Positions 1-6,539 of a stretch of 10,155 nucleotides of DNA are shown in pieces (within the stretch, counting starts at the first letter, position 1; the number at the start of each line of letters is the position of its first letter). Below the pieces are notes generated by a model. That model worked only from the letters and a program-made list of their open reading frames with translations, had not been told where the DNA came from and ran no database searches. The stretch spans positions 1-10,155 of the forward strand of contig JAFADM010000009.1 of NCBI GenBank assembly GCA_023424865.1, given 5' to 3'. This DNA is from Bacillota bacterium. Its GTDB lineage: Bacteria; Bacillota_A; Clostridia; DSM-8532. A program made the translations under genes and the position numbers.

Positions 1-363
1 TCCCATGAGCTTGTATAGCACAATGAGTGCGATCTGTCCTCCGTCCAGCGGATACATAGGCAGAAGATTAAAAACGCCTATGGCAAGGTTGGCATCGCAT
101 AAGGCTCCCAATTCTCCGTCATACCGCCACAAAACGGCTGCGATTAAAAAGTTGCCTGCCGGTCCGGAAAGAAAAAAAAGAGTCATCTTCTTGAAGCTTT
201 TGAAATTCCCCTTCAGCCGGGCCTTCATACCCACTGCTGTCGGTCTTACATAGATAAGTGACATACCAAGAAGCCGTGCGCAAAGCGCATGGGCTCCCTC
301 ATGCAGAAGCACGGCAAGGATGGAGGCAATAATTATTGCAATCAGGGCGATCCCCCCAACCAC
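1..363 (-). CDS. spoIVFB: SpoIVFB-like M50 site-2 protease, 3' end outside window
   Basis: This is an intramembrane zinc metalloprotease of family M50. In sporulating Firmicutes the relative SpoIVFB cleaves pro-sigma-K in the mother cell membrane around the forespore. The visible residues contain the zinc-binding HExxH motif as HEGAH (codons at 303-289), then an SGPAGN turn between hydrophobic segments, and the second family motif NLLPMYPLDGGQ, whose aspartate is the third zinc ligand (LDGGQ codons at 48-34). About 121 residues are visible; family members are near 200-290, so the C-terminal part is lost at the window edge. No ATG lies near the beginning. The frame opens after a TGA, and I chose GTG at 363-361; GTG at 372-370 is also possible. 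Either way the start overlaps the 3' end of the upstream membrane-protein gene, which suggests translational coupling. The family call is firm. The SpoIVFB role is inferred from gene context. Confidence 0.85.
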   Translation of the reverse strand, partial: MVGGIALIAIIIASILAVLLHEGAHALCARLLGMSLIYVRPTAVGMKARLKGNFKSFKKMTLFFLSGPAGNFLIAAVLWRYDGELGALCDANLAIGVFNLLPMYPLDGGQIALIVLYKLMG

Positions 364-1115
364 TTGGAACACTCTGCAACAAGGTTCTGAAAGCCGTCAA
401 GCAGGCTTTGAGGCTCAATATGGGTTTCCACCACCTGCTTCTTTACAAAAGCCAGTGCAGGGGCCATATCCGTGCGTTCCTGCATTAAAAGAATAATGCC
501 AAGCAGTGCAAAGCAGGCCAGAGATTGTTTTATGATTTTAACAGCCAGGACATTTATCCGGTTGCTGTCACCTTCTCCTTCCCTGTCGGCATGGGCCTGA
601 CGGTATGTATGACCCGCAGTCCCCGCGCGGTAGGAGTCGCCTGAGGGCAATGGGCTTCGAAAGGCTTGAGTATGTCCTGCCGGATAGGCATTGGTCTTTT
701 GCATCCGTCTGTATAACGCAGGATCAACCTTACGGAAGGTGGAAGGCTGGTAGCTGCGCAGCGCGGAGTCCTGCCCGGAATAGCTCTCCCTGAGATTATA
801 ATCATCTATTGGATTTTCTTCGCCAGTACTCCGGCTTTCTGTGCTCCGGTCCTCCGCATTTCTGCTACCCAGACTGGACCACAGGCCATCCTCGGTTGCT
901 TCCGGCATAGCCGAATCGAAGGCATAGCTTTTACTGCTGCTTCGAACATCATTCTCCCCAATATCTGCATCTGCGGACATTGGCTCCTTGTCCTCACCGC
1001 CGCTTTTCTCGCCAGCCTCTTTGAATTCCTTTGATACAGGCACGATCCGTCGCCTCTGGATATAACTTTTATATTTATCGTAATTTGTTTCCGAAGAGCT
1101 CTCCATCCATTCCAT
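342..1115 (-). CDS. Single-pass membrane protein in SpoIVFA position, no LytM domain
   Basis: 257 residues. Residues 1 to about 190 are hydrophilic, rich in Ser, Arg, Glu and Asp, and look disordered. One hydrophobic segment follows at about 195-212 (around ACFALLGIILLM), then a tail of only about 46 residues ending WLGGSP. The start ATG has a strong AGGAGG at 1128-1123, seven bases upstream. The gene overlaps the start of the M50 protease gene and is the first gene after an operon terminator. That is the place of spoIVFA, or of the M23/LytM membrane protein found before the M50 gene in many clostridia. In B. subtilis SpoIVFA anchors and regulates SpoIVFB and carries a LytM-like outer domain, but here the tail is too short to hold one. 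I infer a SpoIVFA-like partner of the protease from position and topology only; there is no diagnostic motif. Confidence 0.7.
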   Translation of the reverse strand: MEWMESSSETNYDKYKSYIQRRRIVPVSKEFKEAGEKSGGEDKEPMSADADIGENDVRSSSKSYAFDSAMPEATEDGLWSSLGSRNAEDRSTESRSTGEENPIDDYNLRESYSGQDSALRSYQPSTFRKVDPALYRRMQKTNAYPAGHTQAFRSPLPSGDSYRAGTAGHTYRQAHADREGEGDSNRINVLAVKIIKQSLACFALLGIILLMQERTDMAPALAFVKKQVVETHIEPQSLLDGFQNLVAECSKWLGGSP

Positions 1116-1433
1116 CCCAAGTCCTCCTGACTTTTATCTCCCGTTACTGCACTGTTCAAAGCGGGCTATGCCCACAACCCAATGGATAAGAAACGCCGAT
1201 GGAATAACCTGGTCTTATTGGCGCTCCTTAACTATCAGATACCAATCATGCATGTAAGGATTATTCACCTACCTGAATCCTATGCAAAAGAGGTGGTCGG
1301 TTATGATTAATCCTTTTAAAACCCTTAATACTATGTATGAAAGGTCATTCTCAGCACAACAAAAAAGAGCATAGTCACTATGCTCTTACTTTACATGGAA
1401 GGATTTTTAATTGTACGTCAAAATTGGCAAGCC
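1116..1433. other. 318-base intergenic stretch between mgsA-like gene and SpoIVFA-position gene
   Basis: This stretch holds the operon terminator at 1361-1387 and, at its left end, the ribosome binding site of the next minus-strand gene at 1123-1128. In between I see no convincing sigma-A promoter. I also looked for a sigma-E-type promoter, expected if the downstream pair is sporulation-controlled. Only a loose match to the sigma-E -10 box (CATACATA on the minus strand, in 1332-1339) is present, with no acceptable -35 element. A 17-codon minus-strand reading frame at 1215-1268 is discussed under findings. No RNA gene is recognisable. Confidence 0.6.
1361..1387 (-). terminator. Rho-independent terminator of the maf-mre-min-mgsA unit
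   Basis: A perfect 10-base-pair stem (AAGAGCATAG at 1365-1374 pairing with CTATGCTCTT at 1378-1387) closes a three-base loop. Read on the minus strand the stem is followed directly by a T-rich tract (the A run at 1361-1366 on the plus strand). It lies about 46 bases after the stop codon of the methylglyoxal-synthase-family gene. The opposite orientation has only a broken T tract, so termination is expected mainly for leftward transcription. It separates the shape/division operon from the SpoIVF-type unit. Confidence 0.9.
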
Positions 1434-1826
1434 TTACTTTTTCGTAACAAGCTCACGCCAGGCAAAATCGCCACGCTGGAGTCCGTTAATAAGAACCTCG
1501 GCCGTTGCCAGGTTGGTTGCAATAGGTATGTTGTTTTGATCGCACAAAGCCCATAGCTGGGTTAAATTACTGCTTTCCATTGATTCAGGATCGGCAAAGT
1601 AAATCACCAGATCCATCTCATTGTAAGCCACTCTCGCAATGATCTGCTGTTCTCCCAGCTCTCCGAAATCCAAGGTAAATACATTTAAGTCCGTCGACTC
1701 GGAAACGATTGCCCCTGTGCGTCCTGTAGCGTAAAGAGAATGCTTGCAGAGCACAAACTTGTAGGCTATGCAGAAAGCCTCCATCAACTCTTTTTTCCTG
1801 TCATGCGCTATGAGAGCAATGTTCAT
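1434..1826 (-). CDS. mgsA: Methylglyoxal synthase family protein, active site degenerate
   Basis: 130 residues, about the length of the compact clostridial family members. Methylglyoxal synthase converts dihydroxyacetone phosphate to methylglyoxal and phosphate in the cytosol. The fold signature is clear: MNIALIAHDRKK at the N-terminus, YATGRTG at 32-38, EQQ at 59-61, and NIPIATNLATAEVLI near 99-113. Against the E. coli enzyme from memory, H19, D20, K23, T45, T48 and D91 are kept (H8, D9, K12, T34, T37, D79). The catalytic base D71 is Glu59, T47 is Arg36, S65 is Asp53 and G66 is Phe54. The segment carrying H98 and D101 (PHxPDV) is shortened by two residues and has neither. So the family call is firm but normal catalysis is doubtful; a sensor or regulatory role is possible. 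The ribosome binding site AGAGGAA precedes ATG, and the minE stop codon lies only ten bases upstream. It is the last gene of the operon. Confidence 0.88.
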   Translation of the reverse strand: MNIALIAHDRKKELMEAFCIAYKFVLCKHSLYATGRTGAIVSESTDLNVFTLDFGELGEQQIIARVAYNEMDLVIYFADPESMESSNLTQLWALCDQNNIPIATNLATAEVLINGLQRGDFAWRELVTKK

Positions 1827-1836
1827 ATGTTTCCTC

Positions 1837-2121
1837 TTATCTTCCCGCGTTTTTCATTCCCTTAATGGGAATATTGGCGACAAGGGCGGGAACTATTCTT
1901 TCGCCGTCATCACTGTTTGTTTTGGTTAATTGGATATCCAGGGACTGCTCATCAATATCCATGTAATTACTAATCACCTTAATAATTTCTGTCTTGACCA
2001 TTTCCAGAAATTGGGGCGACACATTGGACCTATCATGAATAAGAACAAGCTTCAGCCTTTCCTTCGCAACATCCTTGGAGGTATTCTTTCTTCTGTCCAG
2101 CAGCTTGAATAAATCAATCAT
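1837..2121 (-). CDS. minE: MinE, division topological specificity factor
   Basis: 94 residues, the usual size. MinE stimulates the MinD ATPase and displaces MinC, driving Min oscillation so that division is blocked everywhere except at mid-cell. The N-terminal membrane-targeting and anti-MinCD segment is visible as MIDLFKLLDRRKN, with ERLKLVLIHDR after it (the helix/strand that contacts MinD). The C-terminal dimer domain contains EIIKVISNYMDID and the IVPALVANIPIKG strand. The frame is open 11 codons further upstream, but ATG at 2121-2119 is chosen because AAGGAGG lies seven to eight bases before it and because the protein then begins exactly like its family. The gene follows minD with a 13-base gap. 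The presence of MinE, rather than DivIVA/MinJ alone, fits Clostridia better than Bacillus. Confidence 0.95.
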   Translation of the reverse strand: MIDLFKLLDRRKNTSKDVAKERLKLVLIHDRSNVSPQFLEMVKTEIIKVISNYMDIDEQSLDIQLTKTNSDDGERIVPALVANIPIKGMKNAGR

Positions 2122-2134
2122 CCTGCACTCCTCC

Positions 2135-2935
2135 TTACGCGGGCTTAATTCCAAATAATTTTTTCATCTTGGAAAGAATACCCTCCGGAACATTAATGTC
2201 CATAAGAGGAATATCCTCGCCCATAACACGTCTTGTAATATTGCGGTAAGCCAATCCGGCCTGTGACTTTGGGTCATTCACCGCAGGTTCGCCCTTGTTA
2301 GTGGATATAATTATATTCTCGTCATCCGGCACCACGCCGATAAGGCTGATGGCCAGGATATCGATAATGTCGTCAATGGACATCATATCGCCCCTTTTCA
2401 CCATGTCCGCCCGGACACGGTTGACAATAAGGCGCGGGTTTTTTATTTCATGAGCCTCCAACAGCCCGATAATTCTGTCCGCATCTCTTACAGCGGAGAC
2501 TTCGGGAGTGGTAACCACAACAGCCTGATCCGCTCCTGCGATTGCATTTTTAAATCCTTGCTCAATGCCTGCGGGACAATCGATAAGGATATAATCATAC
2601 TCTCGCTTCAGATCTTCACAAAGCTTAACCATCTGGGTGGGATTCACAGCTGATTTGTCCCGGGTTTGAGCGGCAGGCAAAAGATATAATCCTTCAAACC
2701 GCTTATCCTTTATGAGGGCTTGCTTTAATCGGCAATTACCTTCAATAACATCGACCAGATCGTAAACGATTCTGTTTTCGAGCCCCATAACCACATCCAA
2801 ATTTCTAAGCCCGATATCCGTATCAATGAGAACAACCTTTTTACCCAGTAAAGAAAGGCCTGTTCCCAGATTTGCCGTTGTAGTCGTTTTGCCGACGCCA
2901 CCCTTGCCGGATGTTACCACAATGACCTCACCCAT
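2135..2935 (-). CDS. minD: MinD, septum-site-determining ATPase
   Basis: 266 residues, full length. MinD is a ParA/MinD-family ATPase that dimerises on the membrane with ATP, recruits MinC and is released by MinE. The deviant Walker A motif KGGVGKTT occupies residues 11-18, with the signature lysine K11. VVLIDTDIGLRNLDVVMGLE (about 34-53) is the switch I region, and YILIDCPAGIE is the Walker B/switch II stretch. The last 15 residues (ILSKMKKLFGIKPA region) form the amphipathic membrane-targeting helix, which is intact. The start ATG is preceded by GGAGGA at 2949-2944, eight bases upstream. Unlike the other genes in the cluster it is separated from its upstream neighbour minC by 181 AT-rich bases holding a good promoter, so minD-minE-mgsA can probably be transcribed independently as well as by read-through. 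Confidence 0.97.
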   Translation of the reverse strand: MGEVIVVTSGKGGVGKTTTTANLGTGLSLLGKKVVLIDTDIGLRNLDVVMGLENRIVYDLVDVIEGNCRLKQALIKDKRFEGLYLLPAAQTRDKSAVNPTQMVKLCEDLKREYDYILIDCPAGIEQGFKNAIAGADQAVVVTTPEVSAVRDADRIIGLLEAHEIKNPRLIVNRVRADMVKRGDMMSIDDIIDILAISLIGVVPDDENIIISTNKGEPAVNDPKSQAGLAYRNITRRVMGEDIPLMDINVPEGILSKMKKLFGIKPA

Positions 2936-3007
2936 ATGTATCTTCCTCCGACTTGTCGATCTACTCTTGCGTATGTATTTTCAATTTACACCAAAATAAG
3001 AACAATA

Positions 3008-3102
3008 TGACTTTTAACCAAATTCACATTAATCTTTAAGGGTTTAATTGGAATAGTGCTAAACATATACTGATAATATAACTTTTTTTAGGTTAAAAGT
3101 CA
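3008..3102. repeat. Perfect 12-base inverted repeat around the minD promoter
   Basis: TGACTTTTAACC at 3008-3019 and its exact reverse complement GGTTAAAAGTCA at 3091-3102 are 71 bases apart, centre to centre 83 bases. On the minus strand the upstream arm covers the last five bases of the -35 box and the start of the spacer. The downstream arm lies in the predicted 5' leader of minD. It may be a pair of operator half-sites or a long-range RNA stem; the sequence does not decide between these. Confidence 0.6.
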
Positions 3103-3103
3103 A
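3075..3103 (-). promoter_or_regulatory. Sigma-A-type promoter for minD-minE-mgsA
   Basis: On the minus strand TTGACT (3103-3098) is followed, after exactly 17 bases, by TATATT (3080-3075). Each box is one mismatch from the vegetative consensus. Transcription would start near 3068, giving a leader of about 130 bases before minD. The -35 box and the first part of the spacer overlap one arm of a 12-base inverted repeat described separately. The promoter lies just after the minC stop codon. Confidence 0.7.
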
Positions 3104-3116
3104 CGTACCGATTGTC

Positions 3117-3806
3117 CTAGGCTTTATCGACAACAATGCCATCCTCTTTAATTTCAGCTATTTCCGGATATTTGGAGGCAGCATCATCATCCTCAGGCAT
3201 TCTGGCAATGGCCCCGGCAATTCTTATTTGAGTAGGCCGCAAATTTAAAGCATAAATAAAGGCGTCACGATTTCCGTCGGCTCCCGCATGAACCATACCT
3301 CGAAGAGTTCCGAGCACAACAACATTTCCCGCGGCTATAATTTCCCCTCCGGGATTAACATCGCCCACAACCACAACATTGCCCTCAAAATCGATTCGCA
3401 TGCCGTTTCTAACAGTAGAGCGCACAAACTTGCAGCTTCCTTCGTCGATGCCGCCGAAAAAGGAACGCCGTGGTTGGGCCTGTGATACTGCCTGGGATGC
3501 TGCATTCGCAGCTTGTGTGCTGCGCTGAGCAATGGTGCGGGCACTTTCCTCCTCACGGGCAAATCCTTCAATAACCGCACCGCTTTTAGCATCCAGGATT
3601 TCCTTCACCTGAAGCTCCTCATTGCCGGACAGCTTCAAGCCCCTGTAGCTGACCCGTATTTTTGCCCCTTTAAAAAACCTGGCAGCCGCACTTACCTTGG
3701 ACTCAACTTCCTCCAGCACCCGGCTTATACTGTAATCCTCGGGAATGACAATAATGAGCCCTTCCGAATTGCCTTTAAAAACAATGTTTTTTGCTTCCTG
3801 TTCCAT
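3117..3806 (-). CDS. minC: MinC, septum-site-determining FtsZ inhibitor
   Basis: 229 residues from the chosen start. MinC, recruited by MinD, destabilises FtsZ assembly away from mid-cell. The N-terminal FtsZ-inhibiting domain covers about 1-90 (KNIVFKGNSEGLIIVI at the start, ARFFKGAKIRVSYRGLKLS in the middle). An Ala/Gln/Ser-rich linker follows at about 92-114. The C-terminal beta-helix dimer domain (about 125-205) has the typical repeated turns STVRNGMRIDFEGNVVVVGD, GGEIIAAGNVVVLGTLRG and ALNLRPTQIRIAG. The start is uncertain. ATG at 3806 matches the family N-terminus but has only AAAGGA 14 bases upstream. In-frame ATG at 3860 would add 18 residues of unusual sequence and sits one base after the PBP stop codon, so re-initiation is possible. 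I favour 3806 from family alignment. It is the last gene before the internal minD promoter. Confidence 0.92.
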   Translation of the reverse strand: MEQEAKNIVFKGNSEGLIIVIPEDYSISRVLEEVESKVSAAARFFKGAKIRVSYRGLKLSGNEELQVKEILDAKSGAVIEGFAREEESARTIAQRSTQAANAASQAVSQAQPRRSFFGGIDEGSCKFVRSTVRNGMRIDFEGNVVVVGDVNPGGEIIAAGNVVVLGTLRGMVHAGADGNRDAFIYALNLRPTQIRIAGAIARMPEDDDAASKYPEIAEIKEDGIVVDKA

Positions 3807-3861
3807 AAACGGTTCGTCAATCCTTTTCTCTCTTTTGAATATTAGTACCCAAGAACCCATT

Positions 3862-6000
3862 CTACCAGATGATCTCTACTGCTTCCACCGTATCTTTGTC
3901 CACCTGGCTGTTTTTTTCATTAAGTCTAAAGTATTCAAGCAGAAATTCCCGGGCAATGGGAGCCGTATAGGAACCCCATACACCATGCTCCACAACCACC
4001 ACAACGGCAATCTCAGGATCGTCCATAGGTGCGTAGCAAACGAAAAGACCATGGGATGAGGTGGTAGCTTCTCGGCCTGTCTCCGAGGTTCCGGTCTTAC
4101 CTGCCACGGTAATATTATTTTTTGAAAAATCCTCAAAAACCTTGGAAGCGGTACCGTCGGTTTTGTTGGTAACAGCGGCCATACCCTTCTTAACAGCAGC
4201 AAACGAGGCTTGAGAAGCGGGTATATCCGTATAGGTGCCGGGGGCTTCGTAGGTAATTTCTCCGTTGCCGGATACAGCCATTTGTATGAGGTGCGGTGTA
4301 TACTGCCTTCCGTTATTGGCAATGGCGCTGATATAGTTGGCAATCTGAATGGGTGTAAAGGAGTTATAAAGCTGTCCGATGGAGGCCATGGCGGTATTGG
4401 CAGGATACCAGTCCTCATTATAGTATTTTAGCTTGTATTCCTTTGAAGCCAGCGAACCTACGCTTTCCCCAATTTCAATGCTGGTGGGCTTGCCAAAGCC
4501 AAAAATCCTGGCCCACTCCGCTATCTTGTCAATGCCCGTCATGACGCCTACCTTGTAGAAATACATATTGCTGGAGGTTTCAAGGGCCCTTTCCAGATTA
4601 ATATAGCCCTGATTTCCTTCCAGATTGGTAAAGGGATAATCACCGATAGTCTCTTTATAGGGTGCATTAATTTTCTGATTTGCGGTTATAACCCCGCTTT
4701 CCAACGCTGCCATAGCTACAAGGGGCTTATAGGTGGAGCCCGGAGGATAGGCGCTGTTGGTAGCCCGGTTCAGGCTGGGGGAGTTTTCATCCGCGAAAAG
4801 GGCATTTATGGCCTCAATATCGTTGTTAATAAAAATATTCGGATCAAAGGAAGGCGAGCTGGCCATGGCCAGCACTTCGCCTGTTTTTACTGATAGAGCC
4901 ACCAGCGCCCCCGCATTGGCATCACCGAAATTTTTTCTTCCGTTGGCTCCAATTTTTTCAGTGGCAGCCCTGTCCCGAATATCCTTAATTCCATTTTCCA
5001 GTGCGTTAACCGCAACCTTCTGAAGCTCCATATCAATGGTTAAATAGAGGTCCTGTCCAGGCCTTGGCTCCTGTTCCACATAGGCCTGGGTGGTTTTTCC
5101 CGTTTCATCCACTTCCTTGAAGGTTTTTCCGGGGATTCCCCTTAAAAGCTCCTCAGCGGCGCTTTCAATACCTATCTTTCCTATGATGTCGTTAGCCAGA
5201 TAAAGTACATTGTTTTTATCCTTGGCCAGCTCCTCGTTTTTGACTTTCAATTCCTCCGAGGAAATATTGGAAACATAGCCCAGAACATGGGCAAGGTAAG
5301 GTGCATTTTCGTAATATTCCCTGTAGGGCTTGACAAAGGTCGTAACACCCCTTAGTTCGCTCCCTCTTTCCTCCAGCTCCAGCATAACCTCTACGGATAC
5401 ATCGTCGGCTAAAAGCAGAGGCTGCTTTACGCTGGGCTGGCTCATAAGGATTTCATACCTAACCTGTAAAAGCTCCAGTGCCTCTTGCTCCGAGTAGGAG
5501 GAATCAATTTGGAAAACCTTTTCCCTAAGATATTTCAACGCCTGATCCGCCGTGATGATGTACTGCGCATCTTCCTTCACCATAACAAAGGTTTTAATAA
5601 AATCCGCCGGTTTTTCAGTCACAAAGCGTACGGGATCCAGACTGATAAAATTGGCAAGGCGGGTTTTAACGGTTTTACCATCCTTTTTAAGCACCTTAAG
5701 CATCTCGTTAAGCAGATGGTTTTTTTCTGCGTTAGTCATGCTGACATCCACATACTGGACACCATAGCCCATACGGCTACCCGCAAGGGGTACCCCGTTT
5801 CGATCATAAATATCGCCTCTTTGGGCATAAATGGTTCCGGTAGAGGCCATTCTCCGCACGGACTCCTCCCGTTTGGCCGAACCCTCAATAAGCTGCAGGC
5901 GAGCCAGGTTATATACAATGGCTACCGCAAGAGCCAGTATAAAGAGGGCCATGAAAATATATCTGTCGAGGCCTTCACGCTTCTTCTCTTTTTCGCTCAT
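3862..6000 (-). CDS. mrdA: Class B penicillin-binding protein 2, elongation transpeptidase
   Basis: 712 residues. It cross-links peptidoglycan in the lateral wall as the transpeptidase of the Rod complex, anchored in the membrane with the catalytic domain outside. A short basic cytoplasmic tail (1-13) precedes one membrane segment (about 14-33). The PBP dimerisation/pedestal domain begins with the conserved RGDIYDRNG (61-69). The transpeptidase domain holds all three penicillin-binding motifs: STYK with catalytic Ser422 (after AYPPG), SSN at 476-478, and KTGT at 635-638. The region between about 95 and 215 is an insertion with several charged helices, which makes the protein a little longer than E. 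coli PBP2 (633). Its start codon overlaps the mreD stop as ATGA, which signals translational coupling. No rodA partner gene is present in the window. The class B assignment is firm; PBP2 rather than FtsI/SpoVD is inferred from the mreBCD context. Confidence 0.95.
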   Translation of the reverse strand: MSEKEKKREGLDRYIFMALFILALAVAIVYNLARLQLIEGSAKREESVRRMASTGTIYAQRGDIYDRNGVPLAGSRMGYGVQYVDVSMTNAEKNHLLNEMLKVLKKDGKTVKTRLANFISLDPVRFVTEKPADFIKTFVMVKEDAQYIITADQALKYLREKVFQIDSSYSEQEALELLQVRYEILMSQPSVKQPLLLADDVSVEVMLELEERGSELRGVTTFVKPYREYYENAPYLAHVLGYVSNISSEELKVKNEELAKDKNNVLYLANDIIGKIGIESAAEELLRGIPGKTFKEVDETGKTTQAYVEQEPRPGQDLYLTIDMELQKVAVNALENGIKDIRDRAATEKIGANGRKNFGDANAGALVALSVKTGEVLAMASSPSFDPNIFINNDIEAINALFADENSPSLNRATNSAYPPGSTYKPLVAMAALESGVITANQKINAPYKETIGDYPFTNLEGNQGYINLERALETSSNMYFYKVGVMTGIDKIAEWARIFGFGKPTSIEIGESVGSLASKEYKLKYYNEDWYPANTAMASIGQLYNSFTPIQIANYISAIANNGRQYTPHLIQMAVSGNGEITYEAPGTYTDIPASQASFAAVKKGMAAVTNKTDGTASKVFEDFSKNNITVAGKTGTSETGREATTSSHGLFVCYAPMDDPEIAVVVVVEHGVWGSYTAPIAREFLLEYFRLNEKNSQVDKDTVEAVEIIW

Positions 6001-6518
6001 GATAACAACCTGTTCCTTTTTCTATCGATATTGTCGAGATTAGTATACAAATTTCGGAAGGGAATAAAAAACGGAAGTATCAGAAAACCGTTATAAACCG
6101 CTTCCGGAAGAATAACCGTTGTAAACAGATAGGGTACAAACCGGTATCCGCTGAACATAAAAACAATAAGTATAAAAAAGGTTTCTACTGCCAGAGTCGC
6201 GCACATGGAGAAAGTCATCATAACAAGAGGCCTTTCCCTGTAAAGCTTTTCGTTAACCATGGCAATGGGTATGGCGGCCAGCATGAATAAAAGACCGTAC
6301 CAGCCTATGGTTTTTCCCATGAGCATATCCATGGTAAGGCCGAATAAAAGCCCCATCAGGGCGCTTTCACCAGGACTTCGAAGAAGTGCTACCGTAACGG
6401 TGAGAACCAAAAGAAGATTGGGCCTTACCGAAAAAAGCTCCATATATTCCAAAAGCGTACTCTGCAAGAAGGCGGCTACCCATACCATAACGACGGCAGC
6501 CAGCACCCGGTATTTCAT
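5997..6518 (-). CDS. mreD: MreD, rod-shape-determining membrane protein
   Basis: 173 residues, typical for the family. MreD is an integral membrane subunit of the elongation complex linking MreC and MreB to the wall-synthesis enzymes. About five to six hydrophobic segments can be seen, beginning VLAAVVMVWVAAFLQSTLL near the N-terminus and ending around GFLILPFFIPF. The motif PNLLLVLTVTVALLRS, followed by a Gly-rich helix with GLTMDMLMG, is characteristic of MreD. The start ATG has a purine-rich ribosome binding site (GGAAAGGAAAGGGA) just upstream. The gene lies 21 bases after mreC and shares a 4-base stop/start overlap with the penicillin-binding protein gene. Sequence conservation in this family is low, so the call rests equally on hydropathy, these short motifs and the mreB-mreC-mreD order. 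Confidence 0.93.
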   Translation of the reverse strand: MKYRVLAAVVMVWVAAFLQSTLLEYMELFSVRPNLLLVLTVTVALLRSPGESALMGLLFGLTMDMLMGKTIGWYGLLFMLAAIPIAMVNEKLYRERPLVMMTFSMCATLAVETFFILIVFMFSGYRFVPYLFTTVILPEAVYNGFLILPFFIPFRNLYTNLDNIDRKRNRLLS

Positions 6519-6539
6519 GAAAAGTCCCTTTCCTTTCCG

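Noticed and set aside
806..1159. 117-codon minus-strand frame overlapping the SpoIVFA-position gene
   Set aside because: It overlaps a frame that has the strong AGGAGG site, a membrane helix and coupling to the M50 gene; it shows no such features itself.
1332..1339. CATACATA on the minus strand as a sigma-E -10 box for the SpoIVF-type unit
   Set aside because: No sigma-E-like -35 element at the needed spacing, the last base does not fit, and it is more than 200 bases from the gene.
2953..2960. TTGTCGAT, a near match to the Spo0A box, just upstream of minD
   Set aside because: One mismatch in a seven-base core is expected by chance in this much sequence, and it sits between promoter and ribosome binding site with no second box.
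3513..3845. 110-codon plus-strand open frame opposite minC
   Set aside because: It is antisense to a conserved gene, lacks a ribosome binding site and has no family-like sequence; a shadow frame.
5485..6096. 203-codon plus-strand open frame opposite the PBP gene
   Set aside because: It lies antisense to the conserved N-terminal part of the PBP and the end of mreD; its composition is that of a shadow frame.
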